From Bacillota bacterium (GTDB lineage: Bacteria; Bacillota_H; UBA994; UBA5500), in assembly GCA_012727835.1 (NCBI GenBank), contig JAAYGE010000206.1, forward strand, positions 1-20,003: a stretch of DNA of 20,003 bases, in the 5' to 3' direction. The position numbers were made by a program, and so were the translations under genes. This document shows, piece after piece, positions 6,443 to 13,866 of the stretch; the stretch's first letter is position 1, and each line of letters begins with the position of its first letter. Under the pieces are notes generated by a model that was not told the origin of the DNA, made no database searches, and saw only the letters and a program-made list of their open reading frames with translations.

Positions 6443-8233
6443 TTGAGTCTAATACGTTCTCACGTTCTAGTCTGTGGTGGAACCGGCTGTTTTTCGTCCG
6501 GTTGTAAAAAGGTGCAAGACGCTCTGCAGGAGGCACTAGAACGGCATGATTTAGCTAACGAAGTTAAAGTGGTAGAAACCGGATGTTTCGGTTTCTGTAA
6601 AATGGGCCCCATCGTTATGGTCTATCCGGAAGGGGCTTTCTATTGTCAGATCAAGCCGGAGGATGCGGAGGAACTGGTCAGTGAGCATCTCTTAAAGGGG
6701 CGTATTGTGGAGCGCCTACTCTTTAAAGAACCGGTGACCGAAGAAGCTGTACCCCTTTTTAACGATATAGGTTTCTATAAAAAGCAGCGCCGCATAGCTT
6801 TACGCAATTGTGGTGCCATTAACCCGGAAAGTATCGAAGAATATATAGCCCACGACGGCTACCAAGCCCTGGCGCGGGTCGTTACTCGCATGACTCCGGA
6901 GGAAGTCATCGAGGAAGTGAAGCTCTCCGGATTACGGGGCAGGGGTGGCGGTGGCTTCCCTACCGGGCGCAAGTGGGAGTTTGCCCGGGCAGCTCAGGAT
7001 GATGTTAAATATGTGGTTTGTAACGCCGACGAGGGTGATCCGGGGGCCTTTATGGACCGCAGTATACTCGAAGGCGATCCCCATAGTGTAATAGAAGGAA
7101 TGGCTATCGCCGGTTATGCTATCGGTGCTCAGCAAGGATACGTATATGTGCGGGCCGAATATCCGATTGCGGTAGAACGCCTATCCAAAGCCATTAAGCA
7201 GGCGCGAGAACTTGGTATCTTAGGCAAGAACATTTTTGGTACCGATTTCTCCTTCGATGTGGGCATTCGTCTTGGTGCGGGCGCCTTCGTCTGCGGAGAG
7301 GAAACGGCCCTCTTGGCGTCTATCGAAGGGCAGCGCGGAACGCCTCGTCCTCGCCCACCCTATCCGGCGACTAAGGGGCTGTGGGGCAAACCGACGCTCC
7401 TGAACAACGTGGAAACCTTCGTTAATGTCCCCTATATATTGCGCCACGGTCCAGATCAGTTTGCTGCCGTCGGTACGGAAACCAGTAAGGGTACTAAGGT
7501 TTTTGCCTTGGCCGGCAATATCAACAACACGGGTCTGGTAGAAGTCCCCATGGGCACCACCCTACGGGAGATTGTATACGATATCGGTGGCGGCATCCCT
7601 GGGGGCAAAGCCTTTAAGGCTTGTCAAACCGGTGGTCCCTCCGGTGGTTGCTTACCGGCCGACTTGCTAGATACACCCGTCGACTATGATTCCCTCATCG
7701 CTGCCGGCTCCATGATGGGCTCGGGCGGGCTAATTGTCATGGATGAGGATAATTGTATGGTGGACGTGGCCCGTTTCTTCCTAGAGTTTACGCAAGAAGA
7801 ATCCTGTGGCAAGTGTGTTCCCTGTCGTGAAGGCACTAAGCGCATGCTGGAAATCTTAGAGCGCATCACCGAAGGGGAGGGCACGGAAGCTGACATTGAC
7901 TTGTTGGAAGAACTGGCAGAAGTAATCTCTAAGGCATCCCTTTGTGGTTTAGGACAAACGGCTCCTAATCCGGTCTTGGCAACCCTTAAGTTCTTCCGGC
8001 ATGAATATGAAGCCCACGTTAATGAAAAGCGGTGTCCGGCCGGTGTCTGCCAGGCCCTGCTTTCCTACCATATAATTGAAGCACAGTGTAAGGGCTGTGG
8101 GCTCTGTAAGCGGGTTTGTCCAGTAGGGGCCATCAGCGGCGAGGTTCGCCAGCCCCATACCATTGATAAGAATAAGTGCATTAAATGTGGCGCTTGTGTG
8201 GCGAAGTGCCCATTTAAGGCTATAAGCCGCTAG
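6443..8233 (+). CDS. hydB: Electron-bifurcating-type [FeFe] hydrogenase subunit HydB (NuoF-like, NADH/FMN subunit)
   Basis: HydB binds NAD(H) and FMN and passes electrons between NADH, ferredoxin and the hydrogenase subunit in the cytoplasm. The 596 residues contain, in order: a thioredoxin-like [2Fe-2S] domain (C11, C16 in CGGTGC and a pair in TGCFGFC); the NuoF 51-kDa domain with GRGGGGFPTGRKW and NADEGDPGAFMDR (about 165-206); an SLBB domain; a [4Fe-4S] site ESCGKCVPCREG with a later Cys in SLCGLG (about 452-500); a CPAGVC pair; and a C-terminal two-cluster ferredoxin domain (about 548-592) with CKGCGLCKRVCP and CIKCGACVAKCP. Length and order are those of bifurcating trimeric enzymes. TTG 6443 is preferred over GTG 6434 because GGAGG (6430-6434) overlaps the latter and lies 8 bases before the former. 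It ends 20 bases before hydA. Confidence 0.95.
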   Translation: MSLIRSHVLVCGGTGCFSSGCKKVQDALQEALERHDLANEVKVVETGCFGFCKMGPIVMVYPEGAFYCQIKPEDAEELVSEHLLKGRIVERLLFKEPVTEEAVPLFNDIGFYKKQRRIALRNCGAINPESIEEYIAHDGYQALARVVTRMTPEEVIEEVKLSGLRGRGGGGFPTGRKWEFARAAQDDVKYVVCNADEGDPGAFMDRSILEGDPHSVIEGMAIAGYAIGAQQGYVYVRAEYPIAVERLSKAIKQARELGILGKNIFGTDFSFDVGIRLGAGAFVCGEETALLASIEGQRGTPRPRPPYPATKGLWGKPTLLNNVETFVNVPYILRHGPDQFAAVGTETSKGTKVFALAGNINNTGLVEVPMGTTLREIVYDIGGGIPGGKAFKACQTGGPSGGCLPADLLDTPVDYDSLIAAGSMMGSGGLIVMDEDNCMVDVARFFLEFTQEESCGKCVPCREGTKRMLEILERITEGEGTEADIDLLEELAEVISKASLCGLGQTAPNPVLATLKFFRHEYEAHVNEKRCPAGVCQALLSYHIIEAQCKGCGLCKRVCPVGAISGEVRQPHTIDKNKCIKCGACVAKCPFKAISR

Positions 8234-8253
8234 GAAAGGAGTGTAAGAGGTAC

Positions 8254-9978
8254 ATGGAACGTATCAAACTGACTATTGACGGTAATCCAGTAGAAGTTGA
8301 AGCCGGTACCACCATCCTGGAGGCGGCCCAAAAGATCGGGGTACACATCCCCACCCTGTGCTATCATCCCGAGTTGCGGCTAGAAGGCGCTTGCCGCATC
8401 TGTGTCGTAGAAGTGGAAGGAATGCGCAATCTAGTGGCCTCCTGCGTATATCCGGTTGCCAATAATATGGTCGTCCAGACAAATTCAGAAACGGTCCGCA
8501 AGACCCGCCGCGCCATCTTGGAACTGTTAATTGCCAACCATCCGCAAGATTGTTTAGTTTGCAATCGCCATGGCGAATGTGAATTACAAGATCTCTCTCG
8601 CCAATTGGGTATTCGCCAAGTGCGATTTAGCGGCGAGAAAAGGGATTTGCCTCTAGATGAAAGCAGCCATTCGGTTGTGCGTGATCCTAATAAATGTGTT
8701 CTCTGCGGTCGCTGTGTACGGGTCTGTCAAGAAACCCAGGCGGTTAGTGCCATCGGTATGGCCAACCGGGGTGCGGCCAGCATTGTTGCCACCCCCTTTA
8801 ATCACGGTTTAGCAGAGGGTCCTTGTGTCGGTTGCGGGCAATGTATAAACGTCTGCCCAGTAGCCGCATTGAGAGAAAAGGACGATACTGAGCGAGTATG
8901 GGACGCTTTGCATAATAGTGAAACCCACGTGGTTGTGCAGGTGGCACCGGCGGTGCGGGCGGCTCTCGGTGAAGAGTTTGATATGCGGGCCGGTTCCCTG
9001 GTCACTGGCAAATTGGTTACGGCCTTGCGCAAGCTGGGCTTCGATCAGGTATTTGACACCCAATTTGCCGCCGATGTAACCATTATGGAAGAGGGCTACG
9101 AGTTCATTTCTCGGTTAAAGAATAAGGAGAACTTGCCACTTATCACTTCTTGTAGCCCAGGCTGGGTAGGTTATTGCGAACGGTTCTATCCAGAAATGTT
9201 GCCCCATGTTTCTTCCTGCAAATCGCCCCAGCAGATGTTTGGTGCTTTGGCTAAGACCTACTACGCGGAAAAGGTGGGCATCAGCCCCTCTCGTATCTTC
9301 TCCGTCTCCGTCATGCCTTGTACGGCTAAGAAGACGGAAGCGGCACGGGAGGAGATGCAGGCCAGCGGTTACCCAGATGTGGACGCGGTCATTACCACCC
9401 GCGAGCTGGCTAACATGATTCGGGAAGCCGGTATAGATTTTGCTAACCTGCCCGACAGCGAATTTGATCTACCCATGGGTATGTCTACCGGTGCGGGAAC
9501 CATCTTTGGTGTAACCGGTGGTGTAATGGAAGCCGCTCTGCGCACAGTAGCCGAAGTATTGGATGGTAAGGAACTACCGGATGTGGAATTCCAGCAAGTT
9601 CGGGGTTTTGCCGGAGTGCGTGAGGCTACCGTTCGTATTGCTGGCCAAAATGTGCGCGTAGCCATTGCCAATGGTTTGGCCCAAGCCAGTCGCTTGTTGG
9701 AAAGCATCAAGGCGGGCGAAGCCGAATACCATTTCATCGAGATTATGGGTTGTCCTGGAGGCTGTATCGGCGGTGGAGGCCAGCCCCTCTCCAATGATCC
9801 GGAAATCCGCATGCATCGTGCCGCCGCCCTGTATCGGCAAGACATGCTGAAGAAGATACGGAAGTCGCATGAGAACCCGGCAGTGAAGGAACTCTATCGT
9901 AGTTTCTTGGGTGAGCCCAATAGCGAAAAGGCTCTTCAGCTGCTGCATACCCATTATCAAGCGCGTTCGCGCTACTAA
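8254..9978 (+). CDS. hydA: [FeFe] hydrogenase catalytic subunit HydA (group A3-like)
   Basis: HydA reduces protons to H2, or oxidises H2, at the H-cluster. The 574 residues hold: a plant-type [2Fe-2S] domain (CYHPELRLEGACRIC and a later Cys, about 36-64); a His/Cys [4Fe-4S] motif H-x3-C-x2-C-x5-C (about 96-109); two [4Fe-4S] clusters (CVLCGRCVRVC and CVGCGQCINVC); then the H-cluster domain with L1 TSCSPGW (C300, S301), L2 MPCTAKK (C356) and L3 GCPGGCIGGGGQP (C500, C504). The C-terminal small-subunit-like segment (KSHENPAVKELY...) is present. With HydB and HydC it should form the NADH- and ferredoxin-linked enzyme. The L1 motif has Ser where CpI-type enzymes have a second Cys. AAAGGAG lies upstream of ATG 8254. 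Maturases HydE, HydF and HydG are not in this window. Confidence 0.95.
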   Translation: MERIKLTIDGNPVEVEAGTTILEAAQKIGVHIPTLCYHPELRLEGACRICVVEVEGMRNLVASCVYPVANNMVVQTNSETVRKTRRAILELLIANHPQDCLVCNRHGECELQDLSRQLGIRQVRFSGEKRDLPLDESSHSVVRDPNKCVLCGRCVRVCQETQAVSAIGMANRGAASIVATPFNHGLAEGPCVGCGQCINVCPVAALREKDDTERVWDALHNSETHVVVQVAPAVRAALGEEFDMRAGSLVTGKLVTALRKLGFDQVFDTQFAADVTIMEEGYEFISRLKNKENLPLITSCSPGWVGYCERFYPEMLPHVSSCKSPQQMFGALAKTYYAEKVGISPSRIFSVSVMPCTAKKTEAAREEMQASGYPDVDAVITTRELANMIREAGIDFANLPDSEFDLPMGMSTGAGTIFGVTGGVMEAALRTVAEVLDGKELPDVEFQQVRGFAGVREATVRIAGQNVRVAIANGLAQASRLLESIKAGEAEYHFIEIMGCPGGCIGGGGQPLSNDPEIRMHRAAALYRQDMLKKIRKSHENPAVKELYRSFLGEPNSEKALQLLHTHYQARSRY

Positions 9979-9990
9979 GGAGGAAGAGCA

Positions 9991-10491
9991 ATGGATGAGA
10001 AGAAATGCACTGGGTGCAACTGCCAGAAGGAACAAGACCCGCGTTACCAGGAGTTGGCTCGGGTAATTGATGAATATCGTGACATGGAAGGGGCCCTAAT
10101 TATGGTCTTGCATAAGGCCCAGGAGATTTTTGGCTACTTACCGGAGGATGTACAGAAAATTGTAGCCAAAGAACTGAATCTGCCCCTATCTGAAGTTTAC
10201 GGTGTGACTACCTTCTATTCCTATTTTTCCTTGAAGCCCCGTGGCAAGTATCGCATTGCCGTCTGCTTAGGAACGGCTTGCTATGTGCGGGGAGCAGCAG
10301 AATTGGTAAGCGCGATTGAAAATCACCTAAATATTAAGGTGAACGATACAACCAGCGATGGTCGCTTTACACTGGAAGTATCGCGCTGCATAGGTGCCTG
10401 CGGGCTAGCCCCCGTCTTGACGATCAATGAAGACGTCTATGGCCGTCTGACTCCGGATAAAATACCGGAAATTCTGGATAAGTACGAATAG
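9991..10491 (+). CDS. hydC: Electron-bifurcating-type [FeFe] hydrogenase subunit HydC (NuoE-like, [2Fe-2S])
   Basis: This is the NuoE-like 24-kDa subunit that docks on HydB and carries one [2Fe-2S] cluster. The 166 residues contain the helical NuoE N-domain (about 15-80, with GYLPEDVQ and SEVYGVTTFYS) and the thioredoxin-like cluster domain. Ligands are C92 and C97 in CLGTAC, and C133 and C137 in CIGACG, the standard pattern. Unusually, the N-terminus begins MDEKKCTGCNC, adding C6, C9 and C11 before the normal fold. AAGGAGG is 7 bases before ATG 9991, and the gene starts 12 bases after hydA. Placing hydC after hydA differs from the common C-B-A order. It completes the B-A-C catalytic set. Confidence 0.94.
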   Translation: MDEKKCTGCNCQKEQDPRYQELARVIDEYRDMEGALIMVLHKAQEIFGYLPEDVQKIVAKELNLPLSEVYGVTTFYSYFSLKPRGKYRIAVCLGTACYVRGAAELVSAIENHLNIKVNDTTSDGRFTLEVSRCIGACGLAPVLTINEDVYGRLTPDKIPEILDKYE

Positions 10492-10507
10492 AAGCGTCCT
10501 TAACGTG

Positions 10508-10535
10508 GAGGGTGGGCCCCCTTGGGCCGACCCTC
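10508..10535 (+). terminator. Strong hairpin between hydC and the downstream ferredoxin gene; attenuator or processing site
   Basis: Bases 10508-10519 pair with 10524-10535 (GAGGGT-G-GGCCC against GGGCC-G-ACCCTC): 11 pairs with one G-G mismatch and a 4-base loop. No U-tract follows directly; TACTACCATTTAATAAAAATT comes next. It may therefore be an attenuator, an RNA-processing or stability element, or a weak terminator separating the enzyme genes from the sensor genes. A weak internal promoter (TTGGGC 10522, TTTAAT 10544, 16-base spacing) is conceivable. Confidence 0.5.
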
Positions 10536-10573
10536 TACTACCATTTAATAAAAATTAATAAGGAGGGCCGCCC

Positions 10574-10843
10574 ATGCTACAGATAAAAGTGTGTATCGGT
10601 AGTTCCTGTCACCTTCGCGGATCATATGACGTGATCAGATCCTTGCTAAGGGCGATTGCAGAACACAATCTGCAAACGCAAATAGATCTACAGGCCGGGT
10701 TTTGCCTTGGCCACTGCACGCAGGGAGTGGTGGTACAGGTGGGCGAGCAGAAAATTCTAGATGTGTTACCAGAACAGGTCAGCGAGCTATTCTGGGAGCA
10801 TATCTTACCGGAGGTGGATTCCCCTGGCAGTCCTGCGCGTTAA
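10574..10843 (+). CDS. Small thioredoxin-like [2Fe-2S] ferredoxin linked to the sensory hydrogenase
   Basis: This encodes 89 residues consisting of just the cluster domain of NuoE/HydC. The four ligands are C7 and C12 in CIGSSC, and C44 and C48 in CLGHC. The segment HLRGS after the first pair and QGVVVQVGEQ after the second match the family. It lacks the helical NuoE N-domain, so it is more likely an electron carrier or partner of the next protein than a second HydC. AAGGAGGGC stands 5-10 bases before ATG 10574. Its 3' end (TAA at 10841-10843) overlaps the start of the sensory hydrogenase gene, indicating translational coupling and a joint role. Function beyond cluster binding is inferred. 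Confidence 0.85.
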   Translation: MLQIKVCIGSSCHLRGSYDVIRSLLRAIAEHNLQTQIDLQAGFCLGHCTQGVVVQVGEQKILDVLPEQVSELFWEHILPEVDSPGSPAR

Positions 10844-12530
10844 AGCGGCTAATTGCAAGAATTGTTATAAATGCGTACGCCTGTGTCCGGTGAAGGCTAT
10901 CCAGGTTAAAGATAGCCAAGCTTGTGTTAATGACGAGCGTTGCATAGCCTGCGGTACGTGTCTTCTGGTTTGCCCCCAAGAAGCCAAGGAAATAGTCAGC
11001 GATCGTTTGGCCGTTGAGAATATGCTGCAGGGAAAGGCTCCCGTATGTGTCAGTATCGCGCCGGCTTTGGCAGCGGCGTGGCCGGGGGCATCCCTTGGAC
11101 AGGTGATTACTGCCCTGAAGCGCCTGGGTTTCGCCCAGGTGAGCCAGACTTCTGCCGGGGCCGCTGTCGTTTCAGCTGCCTATCAGAAGCTTCTGGACAG
11201 AGGGCGAATACATGCCAACCCACTGCTGACAACAGCTTGTCCGGCGATAGTCAACTTGGTGGAGCGCTATTATCCCGATCTGGTACCCTTTTTGGCACCG
11301 GTGGCGTCACCCCTATTGGTTCATGCCCGCATGTTGAAAGCCTATTATCCGGGGGCACAAGTAGTTTTTATCGGACCCTGCTTAGCCAAGAAAGAAGAGG
11401 CGGCCCGGCCCGAAAATGCCGGCTTGATCGATGGAGTTTTGCTTTATAGTGAAATAAGGGCTTGGTTTGAGGAGGCAGGTATAGATCCGGCAACTTTACC
11501 GGCCAGCCCTTGGTCCGAATTGGACCAGGAGTTGGCGGCCCTGTATCCTACCGCCGGTGGCTTGCTTAGATATTTGGACGGGAAGGGGCAGCTACTGCTG
11601 GAAGCCAACGGGTTGGAGCAAGTGAGGGATCTCCTGGAGGCGATGCGTGAGGGCGGGTTAAAGGCCAGTCTGGTGGAGTGTAATGCCTGCGCCGGTGGCT
11701 GCTTAGATGGACCTGGTATGCCTAGGGAAGAGAGCCTCTTTCAACGTAAAGAACGCTTGATAAACTTTCAGACCTCCCTTGCCACCCGAGAACAGAAAAG
11801 AGGGCAATTGCCAACGGTACCGACCACCTGCGATTATAGGCCCCAGCCTATAAAAGTCACTCCCCACTCGGAGAAGGAGATTTTACAAGTACTCAGCAAA
11901 ATTGGCAAGACAACACCCGAAGCCGAGCTCAATTGTGGCGCCTGTGGGTATTCTACCTGTCGGGAAAAGGCGGCGGCAGTCCTTGACGGGATGGCCGAAC
12001 TAGACATGTGCATACCCTATATGCGCTCCCGCGCCGAGTCGCTGGCCAACTTGGTGATGCAAGCCACAGCTAATGCTATTATCATCGTGGATAAGGATCT
12101 GATTATTCAGGACTTTAACCCGGCGGCTGAGCGAATGTTTGTCCGGCAGGCTAGCAAAGTCATCGGCTTGCCAATAGGACGTGTTATCCCCGATGAGGAC
12201 TTCCGTCTTGTCCGCGATAGTGGCAAGTGGGTAATTGGCAAGCGGGTCATCTATCCCAATTTGGGGTTGGTCACCATGCAGACCATCAATCCCCTGCAAT
12301 CGGGTGATTTGATTTTAGGGGTAATCTCCGATGTGACCAAATTCGAAATGCAAGAGAGGGCCCTATCCCAGGTGCGCGCCGAGCCCCTGGAGAAGGCTCA
12401 AGAAGTAATTAACAAACAGATGCGGGTGGCTCAAGAGATTGCCGGTTTACTAGGCGAAGTAACTGCCGATTCCAAGATGCTTTTGCTGAAATTGATCAAG
12501 CTGGTGCAAGGGGAAGAGGACGACCGATGA
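10761..12530 (+). CDS. hydS: Putative H2-sensing [FeFe] hydrogenase with PAS domain (HydS, group C-like)
   Basis: Counting from ATG 10761 (589 residues), the domains are: two [4Fe-4S] clusters (C32, C35, C38, C42; C61, C64, C67, C71); an H-cluster domain with L1 TTACP (C160), L2 GPCLAKK (C207) and L3 CAGGC (C310, C314); a further [4Fe-4S] domain CGACGYSTC with C417; and a PAS domain (about 430-545) followed by a short helix. The proton-relay Cys of catalytic enzymes is Ala159 here, as reported for sensory hydrogenases. A PAS output and an adjacent phosphatase fit the sensory group C, so I infer a low-turnover H2 or redox sensor rather than a bulk enzyme. The start is uncertain: the 63 bases after ATG 10761 code for an unconvincing peptide, and GGAGG (10810-10814) sits 9 bases before a CTG at 10824, close to where the protein should begin. 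It overlaps the next gene by 4 bases. Confidence 0.88.
   Translation: MCYQNRSASYSGSISYRRWIPLAVLRVKAANCKNCYKCVRLCPVKAIQVKDSQACVNDERCIACGTCLLVCPQEAKEIVSDRLAVENMLQGKAPVCVSIAPALAAAWPGASLGQVITALKRLGFAQVSQTSAGAAVVSAAYQKLLDRGRIHANPLLTTACPAIVNLVERYYPDLVPFLAPVASPLLVHARMLKAYYPGAQVVFIGPCLAKKEEAARPENAGLIDGVLLYSEIRAWFEEAGIDPATLPASPWSELDQELAALYPTAGGLLRYLDGKGQLLLEANGLEQVRDLLEAMREGGLKASLVECNACAGGCLDGPGMPREESLFQRKERLINFQTSLATREQKRGQLPTVPTTCDYRPQPIKVTPHSEKEILQVLSKIGKTTPEAELNCGACGYSTCREKAAAVLDGMAELDMCIPYMRSRAESLANLVMQATANAIIIVDKDLIIQDFNPAAERMFVRQASKVIGLPIGRVIPDEDFRLVRDSGKWVIGKRVIYPNLGLVTMQTINPLQSGDLILGVISDVTKFEMQERALSQVRAEPLEKAQEVINKQMRVAQEIAGLLGEVTADSKMLLLKLIKLVQGEEDDR
10810..10826 (+). promoter_or_regulatory. 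Ribosome binding site pointing to a possible CTG start of hydS
   Basis: GGAGG at 10810-10814 is followed after 9 bases by CTG (10824-10826) in the hydS frame, giving MAVLRVKAANC just before the first cluster. No ATG, GTG or TTG exists in this frame between 10761 and the first Cys codon. The site lies inside the ferredoxin gene. Confidence 0.4.
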
Positions 12531-13702
12531 ATCTGTATGTAGAAACGTTTACCCGCTCCTTGAATAAGTATGGTGAAGAGCTTTGTGGCGATTGTGTGGA
12601 GGTAGTGCGCACACCCCATTCGGTGCTCACCGTTTTGGCCGACGGGTTGGGTAGTGGGGTGAAAGCTAACATCTTAGCCACTCTAACAACAAAAATAGCT
12701 AGTTCAATGCTTAAACAGGGCGCGGAAGTAGATGAGGTAGTGGCCACCTTGGCCGATACCCTGCCGGTTTGTCAGGTGCGGCAGTTGGCCTACTCTACAT
12801 TTCATATTCTGCAGATTTTTTTGGCCCGGCGGGAGGCCTATTTGGTGGAATTTGATAGTCCCGAAACCATTCTCTGGCGCCAGGGCGCCATTGTTCCCAT
12901 AGATAAAAAGATGCGCGACGTAGGCGGTCGCCGGATCAGAGAGGCCCGTTTCCTTGTGGAGGAAAACGATGTCCTGTTCATGATTTCCGATGGCGTGGTA
13001 CATGCGGGTGTAGGAGGCGTGCTCAATCTGGGTTGGCAATGGGCCAACGTGGCCCAATATGTGGAGAAGTTACTACAACATGAGTCCGATATGCCTAAAG
13101 TTGTTTCCATGTTGGCGGACGTATGCGAGAACTTATATATGCACAAACCGGGTGATGACACTACGGTAGTGGGAGTGAAAATTAGGCCGGTTGAGAATGT
13201 CACTTTGTTTACCGGCCCGCCAAAGGATCCACAACAAGACGAAATGGTTGCTAGTAAACTGTTAAACGCAACAGGCAAAAAGGTGGTTTGTGGGGGGACA
13301 ACGGCCCAAATTGTGAGCCGGGTCAGTGGAAGGCCCCTGTTAACCAGCTTGGCTTTCCCGGCAGCCGATGTGCCGCCTATTGCTAATATCCCGGGCATCG
13401 ATCTAGTCACCGAGGGCGTACTCACCCTTTCCCGGGCTTTAGATTTAATTCGCCTCGCTAAGAGTAAAGATACTTCCTACCGCGATATGGTCGAGTTAAG
13501 TGGTGCCGATGGGGCATCAAGGCTAGCCCGCCTACTTCTTTGCCAGTGTACCCATTTGCATGTTTTAGTAGGGCAGGCCATCAATCCGGCCCATCAAAAT
13601 CCCAATCTCCCCCTCAATTTGGCCCTCAAGCATAAGGTAGTCAATGATATTTGCCAGGAGTTGCGGGAGATAGGCAAAGAAGTGGTGGTTGAGTTCTTTT
13701 AA
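12527..13702 (+). CDS. PP2C/SpoIIE-type protein serine phosphatase with a C-terminal domain of unknown function
   Basis: Probable Ser/Thr phosphoprotein phosphatase acting as the output of HydS. The 391 residues start with a PP2C/SpoIIE-like domain (about 1-220). Metal-binding acidic residues are visible in ADGLGSG (D39), ISDG (D155) and PGDDTT (D210/D211). Residues about 221-391 are a separate region I do not recognise, with GGTTAQIVSR (about 256-265), two adjacent Cys-rich positions in LLLCQCTHLH, and a helical C-terminus. The ATG overlaps the TGA of hydS (ATGA at 12527-12530), a classic coupling that implies joint production and probably physical interaction. Phosphatases of this type beside PAS-containing [FeFe] hydrogenases are a known association. 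The phosphoprotein target is not visible; no kinase or anti-sigma partner is encoded in the window. Last gene before a strong hairpin. Confidence 0.85.
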   Translation: MNLYVETFTRSLNKYGEELCGDCVEVVRTPHSVLTVLADGLGSGVKANILATLTTKIASSMLKQGAEVDEVVATLADTLPVCQVRQLAYSTFHILQIFLARREAYLVEFDSPETILWRQGAIVPIDKKMRDVGGRRIREARFLVEENDVLFMISDGVVHAGVGGVLNLGWQWANVAQYVEKLLQHESDMPKVVSMLADVCENLYMHKPGDDTTVVGVKIRPVENVTLFTGPPKDPQQDEMVASKLLNATGKKVVCGGTTAQIVSRVSGRPLLTSLAFPAADVPPIANIPGIDLVTEGVLTLSRALDLIRLAKSKDTSYRDMVELSGADGASRLARLLLCQCTHLHVLVGQAINPAHQNPNLPLNLALKHKVVNDICQELREIGKEVVVEFF

Positions 13703-13710
13703 CGTTTTCA

Positions 13711-13750
13711 GCCAACCAAGCTTACAATAGCGTAAGTTTGGTTGGCTTAT
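13711..13750 (+). terminator. Terminator at the end of the hydrogenase/sensor operon
   Basis: Bases 13711-13725 (GCCAACCAAGCTTAC) pair with 13732-13746 (GTAAGTTTGGTTGGC) over 15 positions with one G-U wobble and a 6-base loop. The tail TTATTGT is only moderately U-rich, so it may be less efficient than the rex terminator, but the stem is very stable. Confidence 0.75.
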
Positions 13751-13760
13751 TGTAACCCAC

Positions 13761-13866
13761 CGGCCATGGCATTTGGCCGCGAATTCTGTTACAGTAGGCA
13801 TTGGGTGTGGACGTCGGAAAAATATCTTTGTTTATGGGAGAGGAACCATTTTTACCTCTGGACGTC
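13761..13866 (+). promoter_or_regulatory. Structured 5' leader upstream of the glycosyltransferase
   Basis: The gap 13747-13909 has three possible stems: CGGCCA/TGGCCG (13761-13766 with 13774-13779), GACGTC with GACGTC (13810-13815 with 13861-13866), and nested inside it AGAGG/CCTCT (13839-13843 with 13855-13859). The 8-base word TGGACGTC also occurs as a direct repeat at 13808 and 13859. I recognise no known riboswitch consensus. It could be a leader RNA or an operator pair; low confidence. Confidence 0.25.

Noticed and set aside
9369..9845. 158-codon minus-strand frame (and an overlapping 153-codon one) within hydA
   Set aside because: They lie opposite conserved H-cluster motifs of HydA and show low-complexity composition typical of antisense shadows.
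11045..11449. 134-codon plus-strand frame inside hydS
   Set aside because: Alternative frame of the H-cluster domain; Ser/Arg/Gly-rich translation without domain features.
12838..13425. 195-codon open frame on the minus strand inside the phosphatase gene
   Set aside because: It is a shadow of a plus-strand gene with clear PP2C motifs; its translation is Ser/Thr/Pro-rich without any recognisable fold or binding site.
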